Shown: positions 1-6,744 of the stretch, in pieces
Numbering within the stretch: the first letter of the stretch is position 1
How the letters are laid out: the number at the start of each line of letters is the position of its first letter
Origin: Bacteriovoracaceae bacterium
GTDB taxonomy: Bacteria > Bdellovibrionota > Bacteriovoracia > Bacteriovoracales > Bacteriovoracaceae
Length of the DNA stretch: 16,689 bases
Direction: 5' to 3'
NCBI GenBank assembly: GCA_947442115.1
Contig: CANEVK010000017.1
Span: 1-16,689, forward strand
Notes under the pieces: generated by a model
What the model was told of the DNA's origin: nothing
The model's input: the letters and a program-made list of their open reading frames with translations, nothing else
Databases searched by the model: none
Program-made: the position numbers and the translations under genes

Positions 1-1
1 G

Positions 2-298
2 GCGACAAGTGCCCATACTGATTTTAGAAAATTTGATGACATGCTCAGAATGGTCATTGACTGCTCAGAAGCCCAGATTCATCAAGTCCGAAATTTTTTA
101 CAAGACTCATATAAAAATCAGGAAATCTTTTTCGGCCTTCATGAGTCGACTCACTCTCTCATGACCTGCTTTGTTGAAGGTTTAAATCAGGGGGAGCATA
201 TCCATTTTCTGGATGCTGAGGGTGGGGGCTATACAAGTGCTGCGATTCAACTCAAAAAACAAATCCAGCTCTCTATTTCTCCCAACTCAGTGGAGTAG
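2..298 (+). CDS. DUF3095-family protein, C-terminal fragment (5' end outside window)
   Basis: The reading frame is open from base 2, so the gene starts before the window and only its last 98 or so residues are seen. An ATG at 41 lies inside the frame, but the upstream residues (ATSAHTDFRKFDD) join smoothly to it, so it is unlikely to be the start. The tail has the pattern DDMLRMVIDCS, then FFGLHESTHSLMTCFV, then HIHFLDAEGGGY followed by a short Ala/Leu/Lys-rich end. This is how I remember the C-terminus of DUF3095 proteins, which have been described as adenylate-cyclase-like; that match is from memory and biochemical function is unproven. The stop codon lies inside the 3' end of the convergent mtgA, overlapping it by 26 bp, with no terminator between them. 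Confidence 0.6.
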   Translation, partial: ATSAHTDFRKFDDMLRMVIDCSEAQIHQVRNFLQDSYKNQEIFFGLHESTHSLMTCFVEGLNQGEHIHFLDAEGGGYTSAAIQLKKQIQLSISPNSVE

Positions 299-1028
299 CG
301 ACCTCATACTCAAACTGTTCTGGCGTAATCAATTTACCCATTCTCATTTTTTTTAGAATCGCCTTTATCCTGCTGCTTGCAAACTTAGTGAGGCGCTTTT
401 TTGAAAAAGAGACATAATACCTCTTAGGACTTGGCAAAAGCATCGCTAAAAAAGCAGATTCTTTAGGCCCAAGGGAAGCAGGGGATTTTTTAAAATAGTG
501 CTGACTCGCGGCCCTAATACCATAAAGACCTGGGCCATACTCTATTGAGTTAAGATAAATCTCTAGTATTTTATTTTTTGTTAAAACCCTATCAACCTTA
601 TGAGCGAGAATGATTTCATATAACTTTCTCCAAAGAGTTCGGGAGTTACTCAGGTAAACATTCTTAACCATTTGTTGAGTGATAGTGCTCGCCCCACGAA
701 ATTTACCTTCATCCACCATTTCCGATAAGGCGACTTTCATCTGCTCGACATCCACCCCTTCATGATCAAAAAAAGCCCAATCTTCAGAGAGAACGATGGC
801 CCCCCTGGCAAAGGGAGAAATTCCTTTAAGATCAATCCAGTATTTTGGTTTTTCTTTTTTAATTTCAACCAAGACATCCCCTGATTTGATGATTCTGACA
901 TGAGGGTAATGGGTTAAAAGAGCCGTTACATCTTTAGAAAAGTACATGTAGGAGGGAACTAAAATAATTCCCATTCCCAATAATATGAATAATATTTTAT
1001 ATTTTATATTTTTTTTAAAATCTTTCAT
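273..1028 (-). CDS. mtgA: Monofunctional peptidoglycan glycosyltransferase (MtgA-type, GT51)
   Basis: Polymerises lipid II into glycan strands at the outer face of the inner membrane. The 251-residue protein has one N-terminal membrane anchor (about residues 10-30) and then a single GT51 domain with no transpeptidase domain. GT51 signatures are in order: the acceptor-site SEDWAFFDHEG with catalytic Glu82, GASTITQQ at 112-119, RKLYE at 134-138 with the second conserved Glu138, and KNKILEIYLN at 151-160. Length is normal for MtgA. I chose the ATG at 1028 because a longer reading from a TTG at 1136 would add a non-homologous segment over the divergent rlmC gene and place residues ahead of the membrane anchor. 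The gene diverges from rlmC across 27 bp and has a near-perfect extended -10 (TGCTATAAT) just upstream. Confidence 0.93.
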   Translation of the reverse strand: MKDFKKNIKYKILFILLGMGIILVPSYMYFSKDVTALLTHYPHVRIIKSGDVLVEIKKEKPKYWIDLKGISPFARGAIVLSEDWAFFDHEGVDVEQMKVALSEMVDEGKFRGASTITQQMVKNVYLSNSRTLWRKLYEIILAHKVDRVLTKNKILEIYLNSIEYGPGLYGIRAASQHYFKKSPASLGPKESAFLAMLLPSPKRYYVSFSKKRLTKFASSRIKAILKKMRMGKLITPEQFEYEVATPLSWEK

Positions 1029-1036
1029 AAGATACC

Positions 1037-1052
1037 TGTTAAAATTATAGCA
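1037..1052. promoter_or_regulatory. Back-to-back divergent promoters of mtgA and rlmC
   Basis: On the minus strand TGCTATAAT (1052 to 1044) is a perfect extended -10 for mtgA, 15 nt before its ATG. On the plus strand TGTTAAAAT (1037-1045) is an extended -10-like element 10 nt before the rlmC ATG. The two hexamers share or abut bases 1044-1045, so two RNA polymerases could not bind at once. No good -35 is visible for either, as is common for extended -10 promoters. Assigned by eye. Confidence 0.5.
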
Positions 1053-1055
1053 TAA

Positions 1056-2216
1056 ATGAAAACAACTTTTTGCTCCTATTTTAATCATGAAATTTGCCGA
1101 TCTTGCGAAAAGATCGAGACCCCCTACAAAAATCAAGTCCTAGAGAAATCAGAGCATTTAATTCGCCTTTTAGGTGAAGATATAAGAAGTAAACTACTGG
1201 CCACAGTAGTATCTTCTGAAGTTGAATTTAGAAATAAGGCCAAATTCTCTGTGACGGGAACACTAGAAGAACCCATTATAGGCCTAACTGGTGAATTGGA
1301 TCTTGATAGAGGTCGAGAAATTTTAAACTGCCCTATTCATCACCCTCTTATTAATCAAGTCATTAATGGTTTAAAAGATTTTATCCAACAAGCTCACCTC
1401 ACACCTTATCAAATCAAATCAAAATCAGGTGAATTAAAGGGTATTATTGTTTACTACTCTGCAGAATCAGATGAAATGTATGTGCGCTTTGTTCTTCGTT
1501 CAAAAGAAGCCCTTGATCGAATAAAAAAATTCCATTTTCAATGGATATCAAAATTTCCATTTATCACCTGTCTTAGTGCAAACATCCAACCCATAGCTCA
1601 TGCTCTACTTGAAGGAGAGGAAGAGATATTTTTCACGAAAAATAATTTTATAAATCACCAGCTTGATTCAATTCAGATGAGCCTTCATCCACAGGGTTTT
1701 GTTCAGACAAACCAAAATGTTGCAAAAAATCTTTATGCAACGGCGGCAAATTGGGCAAAAGAATTAAAAATTAGAACTTTTTTAGATCTTTTTTGTGGGC
1801 AAGGAGCATTTAGTTTTTTTATTCAGTCACAAGTTGAAAATGCCCTCGGAGTGGAAATCAATACAGATGCGGTGGCAAGGGCCAATGAAACAGCAAGAGC
1901 ACTTGATCTTAAACATCTGAACTTTATTGCTAGCGATGCAACGATCATAAAAAAAGACTTATTGAGTTTTAGCCCCGATCTACTTCTCGTGAATCCTCCA
2001 CGAAGAGGACTCTCTGAAGCCACACAATTAATCTTGGATCTATCACCACCCTATTTCATCTATTCTAGCTGTGATGCAAAAACTCTCGCTATTGATTTAG
2101 AAAAACTCTCTCACAAATATGGAATCGATAAAATTCAAATTTTTGATATGTTTCCTCACACATCACATTTTGAAACGCTTGTGCTTTTAAAAATCATCGA
2201 GGGCGATAAAACATAG
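1056..2216 (+). CDS. rlmC: 23S rRNA (uracil-5-)-methyltransferase, RlmC/RumB type
   Basis: Uses SAM to methylate C5 of a uridine in 23S rRNA (U747 in E. coli for RlmC). The 386 residues align along their length with E. coli RlmC from memory. The iron-sulfur cysteines are C6, C14, C17 and C92. FRNKAKF occurs at 58-64, and GELKGIIV and MYVRFVLRS are in the central domain. HPQGFVQTN lies at 211-219, the SAM-binding motif DLFCGQG at 244-250, NPPRRG at 313-318, the nucleophile Cys339 in YSSCDAKT, and the general-base Glu373 in HFETLVLL. The very short N-terminus with no TRAM domain and the FDMFPHTSHFE tail favour RlmC over RlmD. No Shine-Dalgarno precedes the ATG; a -10-like element lies 10 nt upstream, so the mRNA may be leaderless. 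The 3' end overlaps the convergent yejM-like gene by 23 bp. Confidence 0.93.
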   Translation: MKTTFCSYFNHEICRSCEKIETPYKNQVLEKSEHLIRLLGEDIRSKLLATVVSSEVEFRNKAKFSVTGTLEEPIIGLTGELDLDRGREILNCPIHHPLINQVINGLKDFIQQAHLTPYQIKSKSGELKGIIVYYSAESDEMYVRFVLRSKEALDRIKKFHFQWISKFPFITCLSANIQPIAHALLEGEEEIFFTKNNFINHQLDSIQMSLHPQGFVQTNQNVAKNLYATAANWAKELKIRTFLDLFCGQGAFSFFIQSQVENALGVEINTDAVARANETARALDLKHLNFIASDATIIKKDLLSFSPDLLLVNPPRRGLSEATQLILDLSPPYFIYSSCDAKTLAIDLEKLSHKYGIDKIQIFDMFPHTSHFETLVLLKIIEGDKT

Positions 2217-3786
2217 TCATACGATTAAGCGCTTCTAAAATAAGCTTCATCTCGGCCACATTCGCTCCTTGTGCCTTAAGGGTCGCTGACTTATCAATGA
2301 TGGCCATTTTATTGTCCTTACCATCAACGATCATAAGATGGTCGTAATTACCACTGACAAATTTAGGACTTTCTTCCTGACTGAACAGGGATTTTCCTAG
2401 TCCCACATCTGACATACGATTTTTACATTTCCAATCCTCTAAAAGCACTGTCCCTAGAATATCATAGTGAGAACTCGTCTTAGTCATTTCACCAATTTTT
2501 CTACCCGGCCAGATGATATAAAAAGGTGTTGTCAGTTGCTGAGAATGAGTTCCAGTCACAACGACAATCGATTTATTCATTTGATCCATCTTCATCAATG
2601 TACTCATAACCTCTTTAACAGAGGCATCCATCTGAGCAGGATCTGTTTGACCAATATAGACCTGCATAAAATAAGGTGACTGTGACCCAGATTCATTTCT
2701 CGTATTAAGAAAAGTAGGAAGTTCGCTTAACTCACTTTCCACGGTTTCAGGGATAAATTGCTTCACAGGACTTTCTTTTCCAGACTTAAGGAAAATAGTA
2801 TCGCCCTTTGATTTTTTTATTTGATCTAAGAGAATAGGATAGGTTTTTTCTCTTTTGACTGAGACTGAGTAGATAGGAGGCAAAGAATATAAAAGAGAAA
2901 AATAACCGTCCTCAGTATTCGTTCCCCCAGAGAAATGCTTAGAAAAGTTTAGACCATGTCGCTCATAATGCGAGATTGATGGCATCTGACTTTTACTCAA
3001 ATGAGAAGGCCAATCTTCAAGAACGATGAGGATGAGATTTTTTGGACTTTTACTCTGGCATTTCAATGAATTTGCGGGGTAGTAGAGATTTCCATATTGC
3101 TGATCAAGGGGAAGCTGAGCGTCTTTAATAAAGTTATATTTTTTTAAAAATGTTTTTCCATGAATAGGAAAATTAAGCGGAAATAAATTCGCTATCCTTG
3201 TGACAGGCCCTCCACCCTCAGCATAAGAAAACATATGGATAACAGAGCTGATCATAAAACATAAAGAAATAAGAATTAGATACCAGTTTTTAACAGGATT
3301 ACTAAATCGACCACACATCTTTCGCCATAATCCCTCTCCACGAATCCACAGGATGATGAAAAAGATAAAAACTACAAATCCTAAGAGCCCAAGCTTAAAA
3401 GGAGTAAATCCAAAAACTTCTAGGGTTTGATTTTGTTTCAGAATCTCCCATAGAAATGAATTTAAATGAAAGTGGTAACGGGCAAAGAGGTAGCTATCAA
3501 AAAAGATCCCTAAATTTAGTCCAAGGATAAGGAGGATAGACCATAACCTTGAAATGTAATAAGTCGGAAATATTAAAATCACCGGACAAAAAATAAAAAA
3601 ATAGGCCAGTGATAAAATCATGCCGTAGTGGCCGATAAAAGTTGTGATGAAGTACATCCATCCACCAAAAGTTTGAGGAAGAATCATACTCTGCAAATAG
3701 TTGAGGGCCACAAGACTTGTGAGGGCCCAACCTAGACCAAAGAACATTTTACGGCCCCAAGAAAGGGCAAAAGATTTTTTATTCAT
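2194..3786 (-). CDS. yejM: YejM/PbgA/LapC-like inner-membrane pseudo-hydrolase (DUF3413 plus sulfatase fold)
   Basis: In enterics this protein senses periplasmic-leaflet lipid A and controls LpxC stability through LapB/FtsH, setting LPS levels. Here 530 residues (586 in E. coli) show about five membrane segments within residues 14-185, then a periplasmic alkaline-phosphatase-superfamily domain from about 245. Recalled matches to E. coli YejM include FARYHFHLN (101-109), ANLFPLNFPI (199-208) before a basic stretch, the start of the hydrolase core NLILIVLED (250-258), QMPSISHYERHGLNFSKH, and SGGTNTEDGYFSLLYSLPP (286-304). The paired arginines of the E. coli lipid A site (R215/R216 as I recall) align with Lys211-Thr212. 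Of hydrolase-type residues, Glu257, Thr289/Thr291, His414 and His440 are present. The start fits the SWG motif shared with E. coli. No Shine-Dalgarno is seen; TAAAAT lies 7 nt before the ATG. YejM-family membership is fairly sure; a role in LPS control here is inferred. Confidence 0.8.
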   Translation of the reverse strand: MNKKSFALSWGRKMFFGLGWALTSLVALNYLQSMILPQTFGGWMYFITTFIGHYGMILSLAYFFIFCPVILIFPTYYISRLWSILLILGLNLGIFFDSYLFARYHFHLNSFLWEILKQNQTLEVFGFTPFKLGLLGFVVFIFFIILWIRGEGLWRKMCGRFSNPVKNWYLILISLCFMISSVIHMFSYAEGGGPVTRIANLFPLNFPIHGKTFLKKYNFIKDAQLPLDQQYGNLYYPANSLKCQSKSPKNLILIVLEDWPSHLSKSQMPSISHYERHGLNFSKHFSGGTNTEDGYFSLLYSLPPIYSVSVKREKTYPILLDQIKKSKGDTIFLKSGKESPVKQFIPETVESELSELPTFLNTRNESGSQSPYFMQVYIGQTDPAQMDASVKEVMSTLMKMDQMNKSIVVVTGTHSQQLTTPFYIIWPGRKIGEMTKTSSHYDILGTVLLEDWKCKNRMSDVGLGKSLFSQEESPKFVSGNYDHLMIVDGKDNKMAIIDKSATLKAQGANVAEMKLILEALNRMTMFYRPR

Positions 3787-3793
3787 GAGGATT

Positions 3794-3799
3794 ATTTTA
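3794..3799 (-). promoter_or_regulatory. Probable -10 of the yejM-like gene, leaderless type
   Basis: TAAAAT on the minus strand ends 7 nt before the ATG at 3786, about where transcription would begin, and there is no Shine-Dalgarno in between (AATCCTC). It sits just downstream of the terminator of the preceding gene, so a separate transcript makes sense. No convincing -35 was found. Confidence 0.4.
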
Positions 3800-3817
3800 G
3801 ACTGGAGAAGATAGAGC

Positions 3818-3848
3818 TGAAAAGGGATAAGAGTGAATCTTATCCCTT
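3818..3848 (-). terminator. Intrinsic terminator after the 313-aa outer-membrane protein gene
   Basis: A perfect 10-bp inverted repeat, aagggataag (3822-3831) and cttatccctt (3839-3848), with a 7-nt loop. Read on the minus strand, the stem runs into a short T tract (CCCTTTTC). It starts 8 nt after the stop codon of the upstream gene. The T run is short, so termination may be partial. Confidence 0.7.
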
Positions 3849-3855
3849 GAATAAA

Positions 3856-4797
3856 TTAAAAAAGAAGATCTAAACCGAGACCGTAATTAAATGATTTTCT
3901 TTTCTCGACACTTAGGTCACCGCTAGTCGTTTCAAATTCAAAATCACCTCGACGTTCCTGATTCATCATGAATTTCACGATAAATCCTTCATTGATAAGA
4001 TATTTTGCATCAAAAGAAAGTTTTAAATCGAGATGAGAAGTTGCAGTCTCCTTAACTCCATCACCGTTATTTCCATCAGCTTCACCGACATAAATCCCCG
4101 TAAGACCAAGTCCCATTCTTAACTCATCAACAGGACAATATTGATAATAAACTCCAGATTTTAAATCAATCGAAGATTCAATAGTCGCCGTTCCATCAGT
4201 CTTCTGATCCTCATAATCACCTTCCTGATGATAAACCAGACCGGCCAGAATAGAGAATTCATTAGCTATATTCCACTTTTTACCAAGACGACCGTTTAGC
4301 TCTAAAGTGTTACGCGGTTCACCTCTCGTAGAGTAATCAGGATTTGGTAAATCACCATCATGTTGTGGTGAAAAACTTCCGGCGTTTCTTTCTAAAACCT
4401 GGAGACCAACAACAGCAGCGAGGTCAAAATTAATACCTGCGTCAGCTTGATTGAGAACACGGAATTGACCACCGAACTCAGGGTTTTGAAAACCAGTGGT
4501 ATCAAAACTTCCTGACCCACCAGATATTTCTGTATCAACAGCATAAAGATATTGAAGCTTAATGAAGGCATTCAACTGATCCATAATTCCGTAACCAAGT
4601 TTAGCATCAGTAAAATAACCGTTAATGCGAACATCGCCTGTGCCTTCTCTGCGCATACTTTCATTTCCAATACTCAGATCAGCTCCAGCATTGATTTGAC
4701 CTGACTTTAAAAAGTAGTTCAAATCACCAAATTTAAGATCTTGTGCCTGGGCCGTTGAAAGCATGACTAAAGTTATTATTCCAAGAAAAATTTTCAT
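3856..4797 (-). CDS. Outer-membrane beta-barrel protein, function unknown (313 aa)
   Basis: A Sec signal peptide (residues 1-18, cleavage after AQA) leads into a 295-residue mature protein made of alternating amphipathic strands rich in Gly, Tyr, Phe and acidic turns. It ends in LGLDLLF, a C-terminal Phe typical of the signal recognised by the BAM complex. Strand pairs such as KLGYGIMDQLNAFIKLQYLYAV, RMGLGLTGIYVG and FNYGLGLDLLF suggest a transporter-sized barrel of perhaps 12 strands. I do not recognise the family or a substrate. A clear ribosome binding site (AAGGAG, 4805-4810) lies 7 nt before the ATG, with a possible -10 TACAAT at 4830-4825. Its upstream neighbour is a smaller barrel protein on the same strand, but a strong terminator separates the two. 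Confidence 0.8.
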   Translation of the reverse strand: MKIFLGIITLVMLSTAQAQDLKFGDLNYFLKSGQINAGADLSIGNESMRREGTGDVRINGYFTDAKLGYGIMDQLNAFIKLQYLYAVDTEISGGSGSFDTTGFQNPEFGGQFRVLNQADAGINFDLAAVVGLQVLERNAGSFSPQHDGDLPNPDYSTRGEPRNTLELNGRLGKKWNIANEFSILAGLVYHQEGDYEDQKTDGTATIESSIDLKSGVYYQYCPVDELRMGLGLTGIYVGEADGNNGDGVKETATSHLDLKLSFDAKYLINEGFIVKFMMNQERRGDFEFETTSGDLSVEKRKSFNYGLGLDLLF

Positions 4798-4894
4798 CTC
4801 ATCGCTCCTTATTCTTGAAGGGAAATTGTACTGATTGTCACAGAAGTTTCCTAGACTTAATTAAAAAAGTTAAATTTTAAAAGTAACGCATGAA

Positions 4895-4918
4895 ATAAAA
4901 AAGCCACCTTTCGGTGGC
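4895..4918 (-). terminator. Intrinsic terminator after the 200-aa outer-membrane protein gene
   Basis: On the minus strand GCCACC-GAAA-GGTGGC forms a GC-rich 6-bp stem closed by a GNRA tetraloop and is followed at once by TTTTTTATTT. It lies 6 nt after the stop codon of the 200-aa gene and is a textbook rho-independent terminator. Confidence 0.9.
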
Positions 4919-4924
4919 CATTTA

Positions 4925-5527
4925 TTAGAAAAGGATATCAAATTTGAGGAAATTAAATCTCAGGTCTCGAGAGCTTGTATAAAGATCATCGCGGATACCA
5001 CCGCCATATCTTTTCCAGTGAAAAGAGACCGTTGGTGCATAAGAAATATTGGCAGAAGAATAAGAACCAAGGTCCCAGCGCTTTCCGCCTTCAAAATTCA
5101 GAGAAAAATTAAAACCCGATTCATCATTACCTGAAGACTCTTCAATTGTTTGTCTTTCAATTCCAAGCCCAGCACCAACCATGAATGAATTCTTCATATT
5201 ATCTGGGTTAAAGTTATAAAGTAATCCACCCACAACACCAAAAGTTGAATTTAAAGTATCATTGCTTTTTTGATCAACACTCTCACGATTCCAGTACGCT
5301 TGTGCCTTCCACATAACGCCAACATATTCTGGCCAGTTTTGAGCGTAATTCAGATTAAATTTGAATGTTGTAGAATCCTTATCATCAGTCGAACCTTTTC
5401 CCTCATCATGCTTGAAAGAAAGACCGCCAGAGTAAGAATAATCAAACGCATCGATAGAAACGACTCGAGTCTGAGCAACCGCAGTTAATGTAAAGACAGA
5501 GCAGACAACTGCTAATAAGAGTTTCAT
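4925..5527 (-). CDS. Small outer-membrane beta-barrel protein, function unknown (200 aa)
   Basis: The signal peptide spans residues 1-18 (cleavage after AVA). The mature protein of about 182 residues alternates strands and polar turns (GGLSFKHDEGKG, FKFNLNYAQNWPEYVGVMW, FGVVGGLLYNF, FMVGAGLGIERQ, FNFSLNFEGGKRW) and ends FLKFDILF, the terminal Phe expected for BAM-assembled barrels. The size suits an 8-stranded OmpW/OmpX-like barrel, but I cannot place it in a named family. The ribosome binding site is good (AAGGAGA, 5 nt spacing). It begins 34 nt after the stop of the 367-aa gene on the same strand, so the two may be cotranscribed, and it is closed by a strong terminator. Confidence 0.8.
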   Translation of the reverse strand: MKLLLAVVCSVFTLTAVAQTRVVSIDAFDYSYSGGLSFKHDEGKGSTDDKDSTTFKFNLNYAQNWPEYVGVMWKAQAYWNRESVDQKSNDTLNSTFGVVGGLLYNFNPDNMKNSFMVGAGLGIERQTIEESSGNDESGFNFSLNFEGGKRWDLGSYSSANISYAPTVSFHWKRYGGGIRDDLYTSSRDLRFNFLKFDILF

Positions 5528-5561
5528 GATTTCTCCTTATGAATATTTTGTAGTTAGGATA

Positions 5562-6665
5562 TTAACTTAAAAGGACTCTTGCCAAGAATTTCTCTTGAAC
5601 AAATTGTGGTTTCATCAAAGATGATTGTCCGACGAATTTAAGAGTCGGATAGTCAAAACTCATCTGTTCAATGAGGTTATCTTTTATCCCAGAGACAAAC
5701 ATCTCCTCGTCAAAACGAATATATTCTTTGTGAATCGCATTCTCAAAATCAGGAAAAACTCGATCAAGAACTCGTTTCATCAGTTTAATTTTAGATGCCA
5801 GATCTTCGGACTGAGGTTCCTCTTCATGTACCAGGAAAAGCCCGTGACATAAAAAGCCATCAGATGAGTTTTCAAACTCTACGATAAAGTGTCCCCACTC
5901 ATGAGTCATACTCTGAGGAATAAAGAGTGTTCTCTTCTCGGATGTAATTTCTTTTTTCATGGACCAGGTTATCGACATCGCCCCAGTCGAATGGGCCGAA
6001 GAACAAAAATCAATCACATCAGGTGTTAAAGTTTCTTTATTTTTAAGGAGATTTAAAAACTTTTTAGGCGTTAATGAGGAGTAAAGTGACTCACAACTCA
6101 TTTTTTTAAAGTCTTTAAAAGTCAAAAGCCACTCATCTTTTTCAACGAGATCCTGACTCTGAGTTTTTTCAATTCCTTCAAGGATACGAATATCAAGATG
6201 CTGATTGAGAATTTTATCCAGATTTTGCCAAACTTCAGCATCAAAAAGCGATGCTATGTCTACACGGTAACCCTTAGTGAGGAAAAAATCCTCTCCCGAA
6301 AGAAGATCCATCGATTTAGCACGGCCACCAAAATCATGAAATTTTCCATCTTTATAAAACTGAGCAGCTTGCTGATGAGGCCATAATTTTGCATTAAAAT
6401 GGGTTTTATAAATTTCTGTCACTGCATCTTCCGAACGCAGTTGCGAGACACCATACTGAAAAGTTTCGATCAATATTTTTTTATTTACTAATCTCGGAGA
6501 AATAAGCTTGATCGATTCTTGAGGAAAATTTTTGCGAAGTTCTACCAGTTTAAGGACTGATGCCAGATCAGAACCTAAAATCACGTGGGCCATAAAGCTC
6601 ACATGATTGTCTTGAGAAAAACCTTTCTTTTGATCTTTAAAATGCTTCAATAATCCAAAACTCAT
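5562..6665 (-). CDS. Conserved-looking cytoplasmic protein of unknown function (367 aa)
   Basis: I do not recognise this protein. It has no signal peptide or membrane segment. Residues 26-60 (AHVILGSDLASVLKL then NFPQESIKLISPR) look like strand-helix-strand with a short Gly-rich turn, compatible with a degenerate dinucleotide-binding Rossmann start as in some flavin-dependent oxidoreductases; this is weak. Later it holds an FGGRAK segment, a CSSAHSTGAMS segment and an MTHEWGHFIVEFE strand region. The ATG at 6665 has no Shine-Dalgarno. It lies only 16 nt after a strong terminator, with TATGCT 6 nt before it as a possible -10, so the mRNA may be leaderless. A later ATG at 6593 would remove 24 residues and start right at the Rossmann-like strand. 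A downstream barrel gene follows after 34 nt. Confidence 0.65.
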   Translation of the reverse strand: MSFGLLKHFKDQKKGFSQDNHVSFMAHVILGSDLASVLKLVELRKNFPQESIKLISPRLVNKKILIETFQYGVSQLRSEDAVTEIYKTHFNAKLWPHQQAAQFYKDGKFHDFGGRAKSMDLLSGEDFFLTKGYRVDIASLFDAEVWQNLDKILNQHLDIRILEGIEKTQSQDLVEKDEWLLTFKDFKKMSCESLYSSLTPKKFLNLLKNKETLTPDVIDFCSSAHSTGAMSITWSMKKEITSEKRTLFIPQSMTHEWGHFIVEFENSSDGFLCHGLFLVHEEEPQSEDLASKIKLMKRVLDRVFPDFENAIHKEYIRFDEEMFVSGIKDNLIEQMSFDYPTLKFVGQSSLMKPQFVQEKFLARVLLS

Positions 6666-6681
6666 AAGAGAAGCATAAAAT

Positions 6682-6711
6682 AAAAAACCTACTCTTGCGA
6701 GTAGGTTTTTT
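6682..6711. terminator. Strong bidirectional terminator between mltD and the 367-aa gene
   Basis: A perfect 13-bp inverted repeat (aaaaaacctactc at 6682-6694, gagtaggtttttt at 6699-6711) with a 4-nt loop TTGC. Both strands read a GC-containing stem into a run of T. On the minus strand it ends mltD, 33 nt after its stop codon. No converging gene on the plus strand needs it. Confidence 0.9.
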
Positions 6712-6744
6712 GAGATATTTTATCAGGAATTTTATTTAGAAGCT

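Noticed and set aside
1029..1136. A 36-residue N-terminal extension of mtgA from a TTG at 1136.
   Set aside because: It lies inside rlmC, includes the promoter elements of both genes, and places residues before the membrane anchor; the ATG at 1028 gives the normal MtgA layout.
1823..2679. Antisense open frames of 66-70 residues over rlmC and the yejM-like gene, and similar frames elsewhere.
   Set aside because: They lie opposite well-supported genes, have no start signals and show low-complexity shadow composition.
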